Translations under genes and position numbers: made by a program
NCBI GenBank assembly: GCA_963971225.1
Contig: OZ020269.1
Span: forward strand, 32,509,264 to 32,573,263
DNA: 64,000 nucleotides
Source of the DNA: Melieria omissa
Taxonomy: Eukaryota > Arthropoda > Insecta > Diptera > Ulidiidae
Reading direction: 5' to 3'
Notes under the pieces: generated by a model
What the model saw: only the letters and a program-made list of their open reading frames with translations
Told to the model about the DNA's origin: nothing
Database searches by the model: none
Shown here: in pieces, positions 36,061-48,477 of the stretch
How positions within the stretch are numbered: the first letter of the stretch is position 1
Layout of the letters: each line of letters starts with the position of its first letter

Positions 36061-37350
36061 AATATTTATGTAAATTAGATATGTTTTAGGCTCGTATAAA
36101 AGTATTTTATAATGAATTTTGAACAAAATGTGTACAAGTAATGTTTGGAAAGAGAAATTTATGTGGGTCGACCTATCAAATTTATTAGAGTACAAATTAA
36201 TTTTGGCATTAAATTGCATTGGACCATCTTATATTTAGCTGTGTTCTTATTAAACCGTTATAATTTCCCTCTAAAAATTTGTAAAAGTCATTTTGCTGAA
36301 GTGAGGTGAACCGTGTCAACCTCTACGCCAACAAAACACAATTTGCAGGAAACGCTTATCTGAGCCTCAAAAATCCCGACAGCAGCTAACTACTTAAAGC
36401 TCTCCCAAAGACATAATTAACGGTAGTTCCGGGGGATACACAAACATGAGAGATCATGAGATGTTGTTATTGTGTTAAAACCACACACTGACGGCGATTT
36501 GGCTTTTGATGCTTTTCAACTCTACAATAAAAAAAAAAACAAAAACATGATCCAAAAGTCGTCAAGACAACTTTTGAAGGACAACCTACGCCACATATTC
36601 ATTCACCAGACATTGCTTTTACCGACTAGTACTCATATTTTTGATTTTTATGTTCGCTTTTATAATTTTATCTACTGGTAAAAACTCAAACTAATTTTAA
36701 AAACTTTTTAGAACAAAAAAAACATTTATGGCAGACATTTTTTTAATTTTTTGTAAGAATACAAAAAATCAGAAGAAGAATAAGACTTTAAAAAATTCCC
36801 TAGAATAGGTCAACTATACGGAAAAAAGTCCCTAGAAATTTCCTATTAAAACACAAATTTTTAAAAATTTTTTTAAATTTTTGTTTTAAAAAAAATATAA
36901 AAAAATTTTAGACAAATTTACTACCAGATAAGTCAAAAAGGATTACGAATTACGATTACGAAATAATCAAGGACTTTTGTTCTAGAAATCGAGTAAATAA
37001 CAGAAACTACAAGAATTTGAATCTACAGATCACTTGATTTTTGTCTAAAATAAACCGAAACATAGAAAAAAACGAGAATGAAAAAATTGCATTCCATTAT
37101 GAAAATTAAATTAAATTGGCCCACTCATTCATTGGTCGTACAAGAATTTTATTCTAAAATTTTGATTTTCTAATTTTGATTAGCCTTTTAATTTTATAAA
37201 TTTTTTTCTAATTTGTATTCTTCTTCTGAACGTTCGTTGAGTCTAAATTTTAACCTTCAATTCTCTGACTAGACTGACAAAAAATAAAAAAATTGTTTGT
37301 TTCTTATTGGAATCTTAAAACAAATCATTAAGCCATGAATATCTTTCACA
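36061..37350. other. AT-rich unassigned DNA
   Basis: Strongly AT-rich, with long A and T runs at 36,520-36,540 and 36,860-36,910. No frame, repeat end or RNA signal could be supported. Confidence 0.45.
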
Positions 37351-40330
37351 CCTTCACTTCGCACTTGGCAATCCGAATCGTTCATAAACATTGAGTACGT
37401 TGATGTTTTGCTCTCATTAAGCCTCCAACACAAATATTGCCAACACTCAAGACCAGTGCATTTAATTTTTCCAAGAACAACAGCTCGAGGGTGTTAAATT
37501 TTTATAGACAGCACTAATCTAGTTCAGCCTTTTGCTCGTCATTGCCACAGATTACCATAAATGACAATTCAACACTTCGAACGTAACCGAAGAGCGAGCG
37601 GTGAGTGTTGCCTCATTAACCAGCAAACGGCAGCCAAGTTGGCTTATCAAAGTCAATTAAAATGTCGCGTTTCTATTGAAATATTCATAAAATTCTACAT
37701 GCGTACACGAAAGTCTGCTGTTGCTGCTAGTTTTCCACTGCCGCTGACGAAAGCAAAACAATTTGCGTATTTTGTTTTATATTTGTTTGTGTAACAACAC
37801 TGGGCGTTGTTGTTCTTAATTCGTTTTTATCTTGACGTAAGACGTAACTCGACAGCCACATAAGATAAGCGGCCATATCGGATACTGAAACGCAGTCAGC
37901 CGGACAGCCGTGCAAGATTATCTTGTTTAACCGAAAAAGAAGCGAGGCAGCGAAATTGTCAACTCGGTAGGATTTATGTACGATGTGTGTATGTATGTAT
38001 AATGAAATGATGCGCAAATATTTGCTCGGAAGACATGGCAAACACACAACCATAAACAAATACAACAAATGTGCAAATATTTGCTCGGCTACAAGAGGTT
38101 TTTGTTTTTTAGGGCAATGCAATGTATTTAAGGTGAAAATATTGTTTTACCGAACCGGGTTCCAAGATACACAGATTTTAAGAGAATTAAATTTATAAAT
38201 AATTTTATGTTATACATTATTAAAGAGAAATCTATTTTGAGAATTAATTCAGATCTTCGGTCAGAAGACTATTCCAACGTTTTTAAGAAAACAATAAAGT
38301 CCCAAATATTGTTTTGTTTTTCATGCTGAAAAAATCTTGAACAGAATCAATGAATCCCTATATGAATATATATGACCGGCGAGTAATAAGTTTCATTCAT
38401 TTATTACGGTAAATTCCTAATCTCTTGTAAAAACGAACGAATGAACTAAACCGCATTACAGCGGTGAGTTTAATTTGACATCCTTATGAAGTCGTGAAAC
38501 GTGAAATTCACCTAATTCTACGTTGACAGGATTAAGTGATGGGAAACCTGACAACACTTGATTAGCCAACTTGGTGTCAGTGCGCAAAGCAGACAATGGT
38601 TACTACGCAAAACAATGACAAAACGGTTGTAATGGTTAAGTTACCCGCTGGCAAGTGGAGCGGTTGATTAGAAAGTCATGCAAAAGGAGGAACGAACGGA
38701 CATGAGGGCGAATGAAAGAACGCAGAAAGACAAAAGGCCAAATACAGAACAGCCATATGCAGGAAAGAAAGTAAATAAGGAGAAGCAAAGGTATGAAAAC
38801 ACCAACAGAAGGCCAAAGTTCGGCCGAACAGAGAGACGGAAGTACTAACATAAGAAAGAAACAAGATCAGTAGGAATTAGCAAAGGATACAAGCACAAAT
38901 GAAGGAACAAAAGGAATGACAGCAATGCGAAATGTCCTGTTCAGACAGCCATATAAATTAGTTCTTAATTGAGTTTATTGCTTTTGCTGGTCACATACCA
39001 CAATTTAGCTTACTCTGTTATCGAAAATGTTTTCGAATATGTTTCTGTTTTGACGGGAGAAAAGTTTCTTTATGTATAAAAAACGTTCTTAAAAACATTT
39101 ATGGAACATTTATTTATATTTTATAAATATCCCTATTGATGCACACAATACAAAATTTCAAAGTAAATAAATGTTAACAAACATCTTTGCTTCTGTTAAA
39201 TTCCCATTTTTGGTCTGGTTCCCTCGATTGTGAATGAGTTTGCTTATCGATAACAGCTCGACACAGGGTTGCATGCCGAACCGAGCTCAATTTATGATCA
39301 ATTTATCGTTGCAATTTGCTCAATGGAGATTCGTGTATGATAAATTGAGAATAAATTGAGATCATTTCTTAGTTTCGCAATTTAACTGGTGTTCTGAGTA
39401 GGGCACAAAAATGCGACCGAGGGACACAACTATGAAATTTAGAACAGTTGGAGCGAATCTCAAAGTAAAATATAAATTAATTCTCATTTTTCTCATTCGG
39501 ACTTGATAATCAACGAAAGAAAAAAAGTAGATCGGCAGGTCTGACGGACGCAAGAAAAAGACAACAAACGGAGAAACTAAAGGAAAAAGGACAATGCGAA
39601 TGAATGCGATGGAGGAACACAAGTAGAAAATGTAGGATAAGACGAAGAAAATTCAATTTAAAATATTAGTTAAATCGTGTTTTATGTTAGTGGACTTGAA
39701 GGTTAGAACTGAAGAGTGAAATGTTTTATATTTCCTGAGCTTCTTTCATTAGTTAGTTTCTTCAGAGATTTATAAAGTTAAGGCTGACTTTGTTAAACCC
39801 CTGAAATATCAGAATCGATATACAAATTAAAAGGCATTTTTGGCATTTTATAAATGTTAAAGAATTACTTTTTGACATCCCCCAATTATTTTTCTGAATC
39901 CACCCCTGTCCTATTAACTGATTTGTGACATATTTCAAAGTGAAACAAGCTCCCCTAGTATTGATATTTAATTACGGAGAAATTTAGATTCGAACAAAAT
40001 TTTTAAATTATTGAATTCTATTTTCAAGATTCGAGTCCTGTGAGTATTGTTTTTCACGCACTTTGATCATTTTTTGATCGTTGAAATCAATGAGCGATTT
40101 GGTTGCCTAGAACCTGGGATTTGATACTGCAGTCTTCAAAAACAAAATTACGCGTGTTCAAGATTGAATTATTAAAGAGCGAACTTCAAGCATGGACCAC
40201 TTACAACATAGATGCGGTTGATCCTTAAAAAGTAAATAGCATGCCTCGATTTATGGACTCCAATAAAAATGTCAAATACTGTTGTAATTTTTCAGTGTTT
40301 GACTTTTTTTATAAAAACCACAAATCCCAA
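37351..40330. other. Unassigned DNA
   Basis: A GC-richer part (37,370-38,110) with overlapping frames up to 131 codons on both strands, then AT-rich DNA to 40,330. A repeated GCAAATATTTGCTCGG word occurs at 38,011 and 38,072. The proline/serine/phenylalanine-rich minus frames at 38,636-38,864 read against an AG-rich plus strand and lack motifs. No gene is supported. Confidence 0.4.
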
Positions 40331-42049
40331 CAAATTCGCCTACTTAAAGCACTAAACACCACAAGGCACTTAAACAGTTTGTTCGACAACTCTCTCTCTC
40401 TTCTAAATTTACTCTCTCTCCCAGACATACTAAATAACATTAGTCTGCGCAACACAAAAGTCATACAAAACTAAATAACACCCAAAGTTAACTGCTGACA
40501 TTTCTGCTACATTACATAAGTGTTTGCTTGCCAGACATAAGTGCAAAATGTCAAAAACCGCATCTAAACGGCATTTCCAATAAATTTCAAGCAAATGGCA
40601 AACAAGTGAAAGCGTTAAAACAGCACCGAAGAAAATAATTTGCTGCATTGCCATTGGCACCGGTAAAGGTTAGCAGTTTCGCTTGGCTCGGAAATCGACA
40701 TAAAACTTCAGCACATAACATAACGACACCCGGCAAAGTGAAATGAAACAAAACAAAATGTGTGTGTTTTCCAGCTAATGTTGTATGCCTTCACGTCCAC
40801 TTTGCGCAACCATTAGCCATCGCAAGTGCTAAAAAAAACTGCTTAACGATGCCATAAGACAGGCGAGTAGGTCCGACACGGCGAGTGCTTTCACTGGTCG
40901 AACTTCAGCTGCAGCCGCACAACCTGTCAAGCAAGGCAGCGACCGTTGGTCAACACATGTTGCATTGACCGCGTAAACCGAACCGAACACATCCAGCGAG
41001 GAGTCGTGACAGTGCGGTGCACCGTGCAAGGCACATTTTAATGACCTTCGACTTGAAAGGCACATAAATTTCAATTACGTCGATCCACGTAAACTCCGGC
41101 GGGAAAAGTACAAACTGTTATCGGTTAACTGTTTCGCTGTATGTGGGCCATAAATATTGAATGTACAACAAAGTTGTACGAGTGAGAACCAGCAATAGAA
41201 TTTTAATTTCAATAAAGTTGCAAATATTTTATAGACAGCACACAGGAACATGACGTTACAATGTTAATGTTAACAGTGCGCAATGAATTTTCAAAGTGCT
41301 TCGAAAGAGCGAAAAATGTAACGGGCAGTGAGTGAACACGGTTCGAGGCTGTTTGGAACAACTTGAAATATGTGGGGAATTCACTGCAAGGTGATCTATA
41401 GGTCCGATTGTCTTGTCATAGAGCTTCACACAAACCTGGGAAGCGGAACTAGTACTGGACCTAAGTAGATGACTTCTGCTTCTGTTGGAATCGTTGGTTC
41501 TTAAAGTAATTTTGCCAAATTTTCTTTCAAGGTTGTGCTGAGTTACGGAAAAGTTACGTATTTCATTTGGATCATGTGAAAAAATTTAAACTGTTAGCTG
41601 CCACAGATCTCTCAATGAGATTTCCAATCAGCTATAATTACACCTGTGCTGGGTGTCAAAGCAAATGATAATCTGGGGAGCTTCAGAGCAAATATGTTAT
41701 TCCGACAGGACACTACTACACTGATCAATCAAAATTTTCTTCATATTGGTATGGCTCACCTTACAAATGGTTTGAGAATAGGAGAGGACTAGAAAGATTC
41801 CTTGGTCTCTAAAAATAGATCAGGTAGATCATTTTCCTTTACACTAAGTCCTATCTAATGGCTTTGACAAAAGCTACAGAGACCTGAAGAAACATAAATC
41901 TGTCCATACCTGTTAAATTCTGCACTCGCAAACTAACGCAAAGTCTATCTGAATAGTTCCCACTTTAAAGTCCCAGACTATATAACGGAGACACATAACA
42001 TATAAGGGATTAAGTAAAGACAATCCATTGCCTGGTATTTTTTCTGGTT
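40331..42049. other. Unassigned DNA with a GC-richer island
   Basis: About 40,330-41,340 is a stop-poor island without motif; the frames at 40,430-40,660 and 40,829-41,074 on the minus strand show no domain. After 41,350 the DNA is more ordinary and leads into the dispersed repeat. Confidence 0.4.
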
Positions 42050-42250
42050 CACTCTTCTCGGGAAGACATTGCCTTATGTTGGTTACGTTAATCGGTTGTG
42101 TTTTTCTGCCAGGGTAGGTGATTGGCCTGCCGCAGGTAGTCTGAAATGATGGGACTGCCATCTATGGCCGCTTAGGAGTGAAGCCTGTAATGTTGTGAGG
42201 TACCTTACATAACGTCATCTGTTGTGTAAAGGAGGTGACAACAGGATGGG
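42050..42250. repeat. Dispersed repeat, copy 3 of 3
   Basis: Closely matches 2,690-2,935 in the block around TTTTTCTGCCAGGGTAGGTG (42,099-42,118) and in GTGTAAAGGAGGTGACAACA (42,224-42,243). It also shares GCCTTATGTTGGTTACGT with 3,824-3,841, so it bridges the other two copies. The orientation is the same in all three. Confidence 0.65.
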
Positions 42251-42339
42251 CTATACATTTGTGAATATCGAAACAATCAAGTAGAGGAAGTCCACTCTGG
42301 TTCAAAATATGCTTCTCGAGGCTTTCTGAAACAAACTTA

Positions 42340-42500
42340 ATAAATCAAACCTTCGCAGTATGTAATCGCATAGTGTGATTTTTCCAAACTCTCAGCACAG
42401 AGAATACAACTGCTCTCTGAAGTCAGATCCACGTTGAACATTTTCCTACAGCGACTACTTATAATGGCGTGAAAATTCCCAGAGAATCTCAGCGTTCTTA
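42340..42500 (-). pseudogene. Possible C-terminal zinc-knuckle relic of a non-LTR ORF2
   Basis: On the minus strand SSCILCAESLEKSHYAITYC can be read at about 42,362-42,421, with cysteines and histidine spaced C-x2-C-x7-H-x5-C. That is the pattern of the C-terminal zinc finger of LOA/I/R1-type ORF2 proteins. A RCRKMF stretch precedes it in the same frame. There is no neighbouring RNase H block, so this is suggestive only. Confidence 0.3.
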
Positions 42501-42856
42501 GTTAAATCTCTCTTACCAAATGGCGCCTCGCGAATCTGCTCTCCTTCAATAAGAGAACTAGTTTCCCCCGACTGAAACTGTTGGTTAGCTCAAGAAAATC
42601 ATAAGAAGAGATTCACAATGGACCATTTTGGCCTCCGAGTGGAAGTGCGGTACTTGTCTTAGTTCCTCAAGAGTTTTTCAGAACTAATTGCTTCTCTGAA
42701 AAGAAAATCTCTTTAATAAGCTTCCAGCTGTGTTGGGAAAGAGCCCACGGAGAGGTGCTAAAATGTTTCTCATTACATGAAAATAACATAACCCTAGGTT
42801 ACGTTATGATGGCAACCTCTGCAAGAGACACCTCCGGAGGCCTAAGAGGCCCTTTG

Positions 42857-43189
42857 GGATACCACATATTTCATCCGTTTTTTTAATGCGAATGCAAGAC
42901 GGGTTTTTCCAACATTTGTTACAACACGCATTTCAAGCGGATGTTGAAAAGGGGGAGAGAACTTTCAGTGTAACGACGAATCCGAACGGTGGTTAATGGG
43001 TTTTCTTTCACACTTGGAGGTTTTCCCATTTCCTGCCGAAAGAGCACTTGTGCGATTCTTGTAATTCTCATCTCCTTCATGTGGATAGCGATAGAAGTAG
43101 ACGAGTGTTTCACCAGCCCGAGATAGGATTCGAACCTAAGGCCTCTGGTATGAGAAGCCAGCACGCTACCCACTGAACTATCGAGGCAG
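42857..43189 (-). mobile_element. tRNA-derived SINE, copy B (best-preserved head)
   Basis: On the minus strand from 43,189 the copy starts with a tRNA-like head of about 75 bases: CTCGATAGTTCAGTGGGTAG (A box and D arm), an anticodon-arm-like CTGGCTTCTCATACCAG, and GGTTCGAATCC (B box and T loop). The acceptor arms pair only partly and the anticodon stem has a C-A mismatch, so it is not a functional tRNA gene. The body of about 250 bases matches copy A at 20,805-21,145 to the end. The 3' end is A-rich. Transcription by polymerase III from these internal boxes is expected for the class. Confidence 0.85.
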
Positions 43190-44939
43190 GTCTAAGAAAA
43201 CGCTATAACGGAATCTGATCAGTCTTATAAGTATATAGAAAATTTACTCGAAATATTAATTGTGCTATTAATGATGCTGGGACAACGAAGAAGAAGTTTA
43301 TAAAAAAAAATGATATGTACATGTTGAGACAGACTTTCCAAGAAAGTATGAAAACATTGAGAAAAACAGATACCGGTTCTAACGTTTGACGTTTCAACGA
43401 TACCCCAAGCTGTCAACACAGCGCACAGTGGGCAGTCCTCGAAAAGTTGTAACGCACAATTTGTATGAAAAGCTTAGAATGGGTTTTCGCAGCCAATGCC
43501 TACACTTTTATTTAACTCCATTCAACTTGAATATTGACAATGCGTAATAAATTTCAATGCAAGCATCAATGTCAAGTAATAATTACTTAGCTAAATGATT
43601 TACAGGCCTCTGCTTTAATTTATTTCAACATTCATTTCGCATGTACCCAACATTTATTACGTTTGAAGGCGAAATTGTTAGTTTGCATCAAGGATCGCCG
43701 GCAAAAGGACGTAACAAAAGCCAAAACCAACACCAACACAAGCAATGAAGCCTAAAACTTTTGCATACCTCAGGGCCCATTAATCGTCGTTAAGGATACA
43801 AAATCGTACTAATGCATTGCTGCTTGGTGCAAGTGCCACGTAGCCACCAACGGCGCACAAACACACCGTTAAACAAATTCACACACACACACCGAAACAC
43901 GTTTGAACGCTTGGCCGCGGTCAGTAGGTCAGCCAAATGAAAAAATGCCCTCTAGCTCGAAACGTGCAAGCAAACGAACTGTCCCCCTATTGTTGCCCTC
44001 ACGGCGAGAAAGCGTGAAAGCAAACATGCAACAACACCGCAATGGGAGAAATCCAACTACATGCACCGAAAAAATGTGCACAGGAGTCAGCCAGTGGCAA
44101 CGCCGACCAAACACCGCGTCGCGACGACTCACAGCGATGGGCGGCGAGGCAGTCAAGGCACGCACAGCCTTGCGCGCCATTCGCTATTCCGTTATATTTA
44201 TATCCTTATTTTCCTTGTATGGATTTTTGTGTTATACCTCTTTTAGCTCTGGTTTGTTGGTTGCTGCTTGTTGTTGTTGGGTTCTTTTTTTGTCAGCATA
44301 ACTGGTAATTTGCATATTATTTTGAAATAGCGTGCAGCGCCACAGACTTTAGTCCGCCACGTGTACGACTTTGTCTGTGGTCATTTCGGGCAATGAGTGT
44401 GAATGTGCAAAGGTGTTTTTGAGTGAAGTGACCGTTTAATCTGGTTTTTACGGGTGTGTTTTGAGATTACCTGAAATCCGCCCCTGTAGCTATAATTGGA
44501 AAGGCAGGAATGGTGGATGGGAAACCATATGTGAACAGGAATACATATATATTTATGTATGTATGTGTCTGTCAGAAATTCTTTGCACTATGTCTTGCAG
44601 GCAGCTCCCAGACTTTTATTACTAAAACAATGCTTTATATTAGAGTTGCCACACAACGACTTTTGTTACAGTTGTTCTTCGAAAAAGGAAGACTGCACTT
44701 TATGTGCCCTGACTAAGATGTGAAGTTCCAGCTTTCAACTCGAAAAGAGATATTTTTAAGATACCACAAAGATAGCAAAGTTCACATTGGAATCCTTCAA
44801 ACATTGGAATCCTTCTCAACATTAAATGTTTATATCAGTTGAAGCTCCTTACTGTTGAGTATCGACATAAAAGTCATCGGGGGGAATGCGGGTGTTTCTA
44901 GCGAAGTTCAGCATTGACTTGATGTCATGCTTCGCGACC
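43190..44939. other. Unassigned DNA with a GC-richer island at 43,420-44,420
   Basis: (CA)n at about 43,881-43,892, and stop-poor sequence at 43,900-44,310 with three overlapping plus frames and one minus frame, none with a motif. The rest is AT-rich. No gene is supported. Confidence 0.4.
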
Positions 44940-45345
44940 TCCTTAACACAGGAAAGAACGGGTCCCTAAGTTTGTAAGTCATGTGCTCCAGGGTTTCCTT
45001 GGCACTAATTTCCCTGTACAATCTGGCACTAATTTCCCTGTACTCGGTGATGCCCGTGCGACGCTGTTATCTGATGCCTCTTTGCCTCTATGCTTTTGTG
45101 AGCGGGTACCTAATATATACGGAGCTTGCAATTCGCAGCCTTCCTTCCTATTGCTACTCGATTGCAAAATATTTTTGGATGATATGAAGGAAGATGTTAT
45201 CGCCTTCCTGACAGCAAACATCTCGGCTTGAAAGATGCTGCAGTGATTCGGCAGCCAGAAGAAAACCCCTGCTCCAAGCATAACTATTGAGGATCCTGCG
45301 CCTAGGTTTCATGCCTTTGTGCCAGCCATCCTCTTCTATTGTGGT
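44940..45345 (-). pseudogene. RNase H relic of a non-LTR retrotransposon
   Basis: The minus strand reads LGAGVFFWLPNHCSIFQAEM (about 45,218-45,278), then FAVRKAITSS. GAGVF...CS(V/I)FQAE is the second conserved region, with the catalytic Glu, of RNase H in I/LOA-type elements. Further on, in another frame, VPAHKSIEAK near 45,090-45,120 corresponds to the WVPGHxxIxGNE block. The TDGSK start and the SDSQAA block are lost. Near 45,005-45,047 a 26-base duplication (GGCACTAATTTCCCTGTAC twice) breaks the frame. The copy is inactive. Confidence 0.6.
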
Positions 45346-45368
45346 TTTTATCTTCTTTTCAAATCTCC

Positions 45369-45387
45369 AACCTAACCTAACCTAACT
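45369..45387. repeat. Short (CCTAA)n run
   Basis: AACCTAACCTAACCTAAC, about 3.5 copies. It resembles the arthropod TTAGG telomere unit, but a run this short is more likely the 3' tail of a non-LTR copy ending here. Confidence 0.8.
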
Positions 45388-47448
45388 TTTTTAACATGCA
45401 ATGTTACACAATGTTCTATAGAGGAAATAGAAGACACCGATTTTGGAAGGACAAGTTCTCTAGGGTTTTTGTACTCAACGACTGTCCGACGGCTTGGGGT
45501 TTTAAATAAGTCGAGGTTCCCGTACTCTTTGATTTGGTTTCCTTCAAATTCGATCGATCGACTTGGTCAACTTGGTGCGAAAAATCTCCGAAACGAAATT
45601 GTTTAAACTGATTCCGAAAAGTACATTACGTTCAATAATTAAGCCATAAACTTGACATACTCGTATTTCTTTGTGATATTTTTAGCCTCAGCGGCTTTCT
45701 TGCCGTCGACAGAAGTCCTTCAAAACTAACCTCAAACCCTTTCATGACAACCTTAATAACTTCCTTGCTAACCCCATAGCTAACACGACTTGTTTTACTC
45801 TAACCTCTCGAAGCAGACCTGGTCACCTCTGGGCTTAATTACCAAAAAATATCTATGAAATTTGTCCTCGTATCGATTGCGGCGTTAATGTGCGAGTTTG
45901 TCCTCAGGTGACTGCATTAATGGGCCGTTAATACTCCAACTAAACGTAGTCTCCCCCGGGGGGAGAAAAGAGGCAATGAAATCACACATCCACCCACTGT
46001 TGCCCTGAATTCAAAAATTAATTAAGTTCAAAAAACTTTTTTGTAAACAAAAATTCAATTTGCTTCCAACTTTAGCAATGAAAATGCTTTTTTAAAATTA
46101 ACATTTCCCCCAAATTTCGGCCGTTTTCACCCTACTGTCAGCTGAAACTCGCCAGTAAATAAAAACTTTGACATTTCACATAAATAATAGCAGAGAAAAA
46201 CTTTAAAATTACTATCCCCCTGTCAACAATCGCCGAACAAACAAACAAACAAACAATCAAACCAGCCAAAAACAACAACAACTACCCTGAGCGACACTAA
46301 CCGCTCGCCGCTCGGTGTGAGAAAGTGCACATGTGTGGTGCGTCTGCATCGCTTTGCCGCTGATGTGTGGCCCGTCAGCACAACGCAATCCGCATCCAAG
46401 GCCACCGCATCAATTTTAAATTCCATTTTTACCTTCTGGCGAGTGCATGTTTTACGCGCCGGCTCGCACCCAGCTCCCAGCGGTAGAACATCAACAACAA
46501 ATTAAAAGCGTTTCGACGCCACGCTTCAGATGCTCTCTGAATGTTTTTCAACCCTTTTCACGTTTCCGTCACTCAGGTGGCGTTGCCACGGTGCACACAA
46601 GCGAACAGTTGTGCTGCTTAATTATTTCAATTGTGAAAAGAAAATGCCGAGTGGTAAAGGTTGCAGCGACTGCGCACCGAACGGTTGTTTACATTCACAT
46701 TGTGGTGTCCAGAGTTGCTGGCAGTGCGACACCGAGCCGAGAAAAGACTTGCAAACGTGTAAAAAGTTTTCTTCTAAACCTCACAATTGATCGAATGCAT
46801 TGATACTTTAATGGTTGGGTTGGCCTAATCCTGACGCTTGCTGCAAAGTTGGGTACTTTGTTTGGTAGTTGAAACAACAAATCATGAAAGAAATAGGATT
46901 ATGGCAGGAAAAAGCGGATTTTCGTTGCACGCTCTAACCTCACCTTCTCTCATGGAACAACGCAATGCATTGCAATTCATAGCGGCGGACGAAAGCCAGG
47001 TTGAGATTAGAAAACAAATGTTTACAAAGTTGTTGGCTACAAAACTGCCAGCAAGTTCTGCAAAGTTTTCCTTTAATAAACAAAGTATTTGTACTAACTT
47101 TTATTGGCGTTTTCTCTTTAATTTTTAACCTTCTGTTTACACTTCTATTGATCTGTGAAATTGGAAAAAAATTAATTAATTAAAAAGACAAAGTCTTTGC
47201 GAACTCATTGCAAAGCGAAATAATAAATGTACCTACAAATAATTTAAAGACTTGGCTGTACTTGAACAATGAACACTGGCAAAGTTTTAACTTATAAACT
47301 CATCACTGAGCGAGATTGTTCCTGAAACAGCCCTCCAGCGATTCTTATATCTGAGTTTAAGTGGTTTCAAAGGACGGTTTTAAGTCTCTATTAAAGATTC
47401 GAATCAATTTGAAGCGATTTTATCGTTCGGGATAAAATTTTCAATTGA
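45388..47448. other. Unassigned DNA with a GC-richer island at 46,200-46,880
   Basis: A GC palindrome, CTCCCCCGGGGGGAG, lies at 45,951-45,965. (AAAC)n occurs near 46,236-46,252. The island at 46,220-46,880 has overlapping frames up to 118 codons on both strands and no motif. The rest is AT-rich. No gene is supported. Confidence 0.4.
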
Positions 47449-47740
47449 AAACTTTTCACTTCACGACAAGTGATAGCAGAAAGCATGAAAAGTGATAGCA
47501 GTGCAGCTTCAATTTTAAAGAAAGTCTATGCTTTTGCTTGCTTAATGGTTGTCACGTGCTTTGGGTGAATTACGTTGGTAAATAAACAACCATGCTCGAA
47601 GCATTGGAAGACATGGAAATGCAGCTTGGATTTGAGTATAAATTTGAAAATATGTGGGTAGTAATTTTTTACAGGCGAATTAATTTCGAGTGCTATTGAA
47701 AAGTAACAGAAGACTTTCAAGTTTGAGATTCGAATCAATA
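47449..47740. repeat. Diverged dispersed repeat, unit 1
   Basis: Aligns in the same orientation with 51,375-51,650. Shared words, in order: TTGAAAACTTTTCACTT, GTGAAAAGTGATAGCA, TTTAAAGAAA, TTTTGCTTG, CATGCTTTGGGTGA-like, AAATAAACAAC, CGAAGCATTG and TTTTTACAGG. Identity is roughly three-quarters by eye. No frame is shared. Confidence 0.65.
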
Positions 47741-48477
47741 ACCTATTGACTTTTAGTGCAGCTTTCTACACATTATCACTAAACGGGTGGTTCAAAGACC
47801 ACAGCCACTTTAGCGTATTTCAAGCCAAGAGTCTTTACCTTTAAGCAAAATAGATAGATGACAATCAAGGAGACTGAACCAATCCAGTCTCTGAACCAAT
47901 TTAAGGGGCATGAAACAAACTCTGTTGAGTGCCTGATGACTACGTTAGATTGAGATCAGCCGTTCTCAGGATAAAGCAGACAAGCTCAAGAAAACATGGA
48001 AGCCATTATCCATTCAATCTTCATAGCCGATCTATAAATCTTATCAAAGACCAATAAATGATGCCAAAAGAAGCTAAAAAGGGTTTTGCTGTCGTTCACG
48101 GTTCAGTAAAACGACACATACACGGAGTTTTCTGTTCTCGGCGAGAAAATACACCATCGATATTACTGTTATAGGAAGAAATAGAGTATTGTTACCAAAA
48201 TTAGTTCTACTGCCTTAACGCAGGCGTAATCCGTTTCTCTGAATTGTGCTCAAAAATACAACACACTAAAATCAATTCAATTCACCATAAGTAGTCATTT
48301 TATTTACAATTTTACACTTTACATTCAAAGTTGAGCCTAGATTAGACCACAGTGACTTGGTACACTTCTCAGATATCAATGTCGTTCTCCAAGCCTTGAT
48401 GAAGCCATCAGCAAGCCGCCTGCCTGAACTAATCCAACATAAGTAGCTTAACATAAGGACCAATGGGACACCAACTC
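47741..48477. other. Unassigned DNA
   Basis: No frame with a motif, no transposon end. The stretch lies just 3' of the minus-strand non-LTR copy at 48,478-49,750. Confidence 0.4.

Noticed and set aside
38636..38864. Phe/Ser-rich minus-strand frames as a membrane protein
   Set aside because: They read opposite an AG-rich plus strand, in two overlapping phases, without motif or start context support.
43115..43189. tRNA gene on the minus strand
   Set aside because: A and B boxes are good, but the acceptor and anticodon stems do not pair fully and the sequence continues into a repeated SINE body found elsewhere.
45369..45387. Interstitial telomere repeat (TTAGG)n
   Set aside because: Only about 3.5 units; flies lack TTAGG telomeres, and AACCT runs of this length are common tails of retrotransposons.
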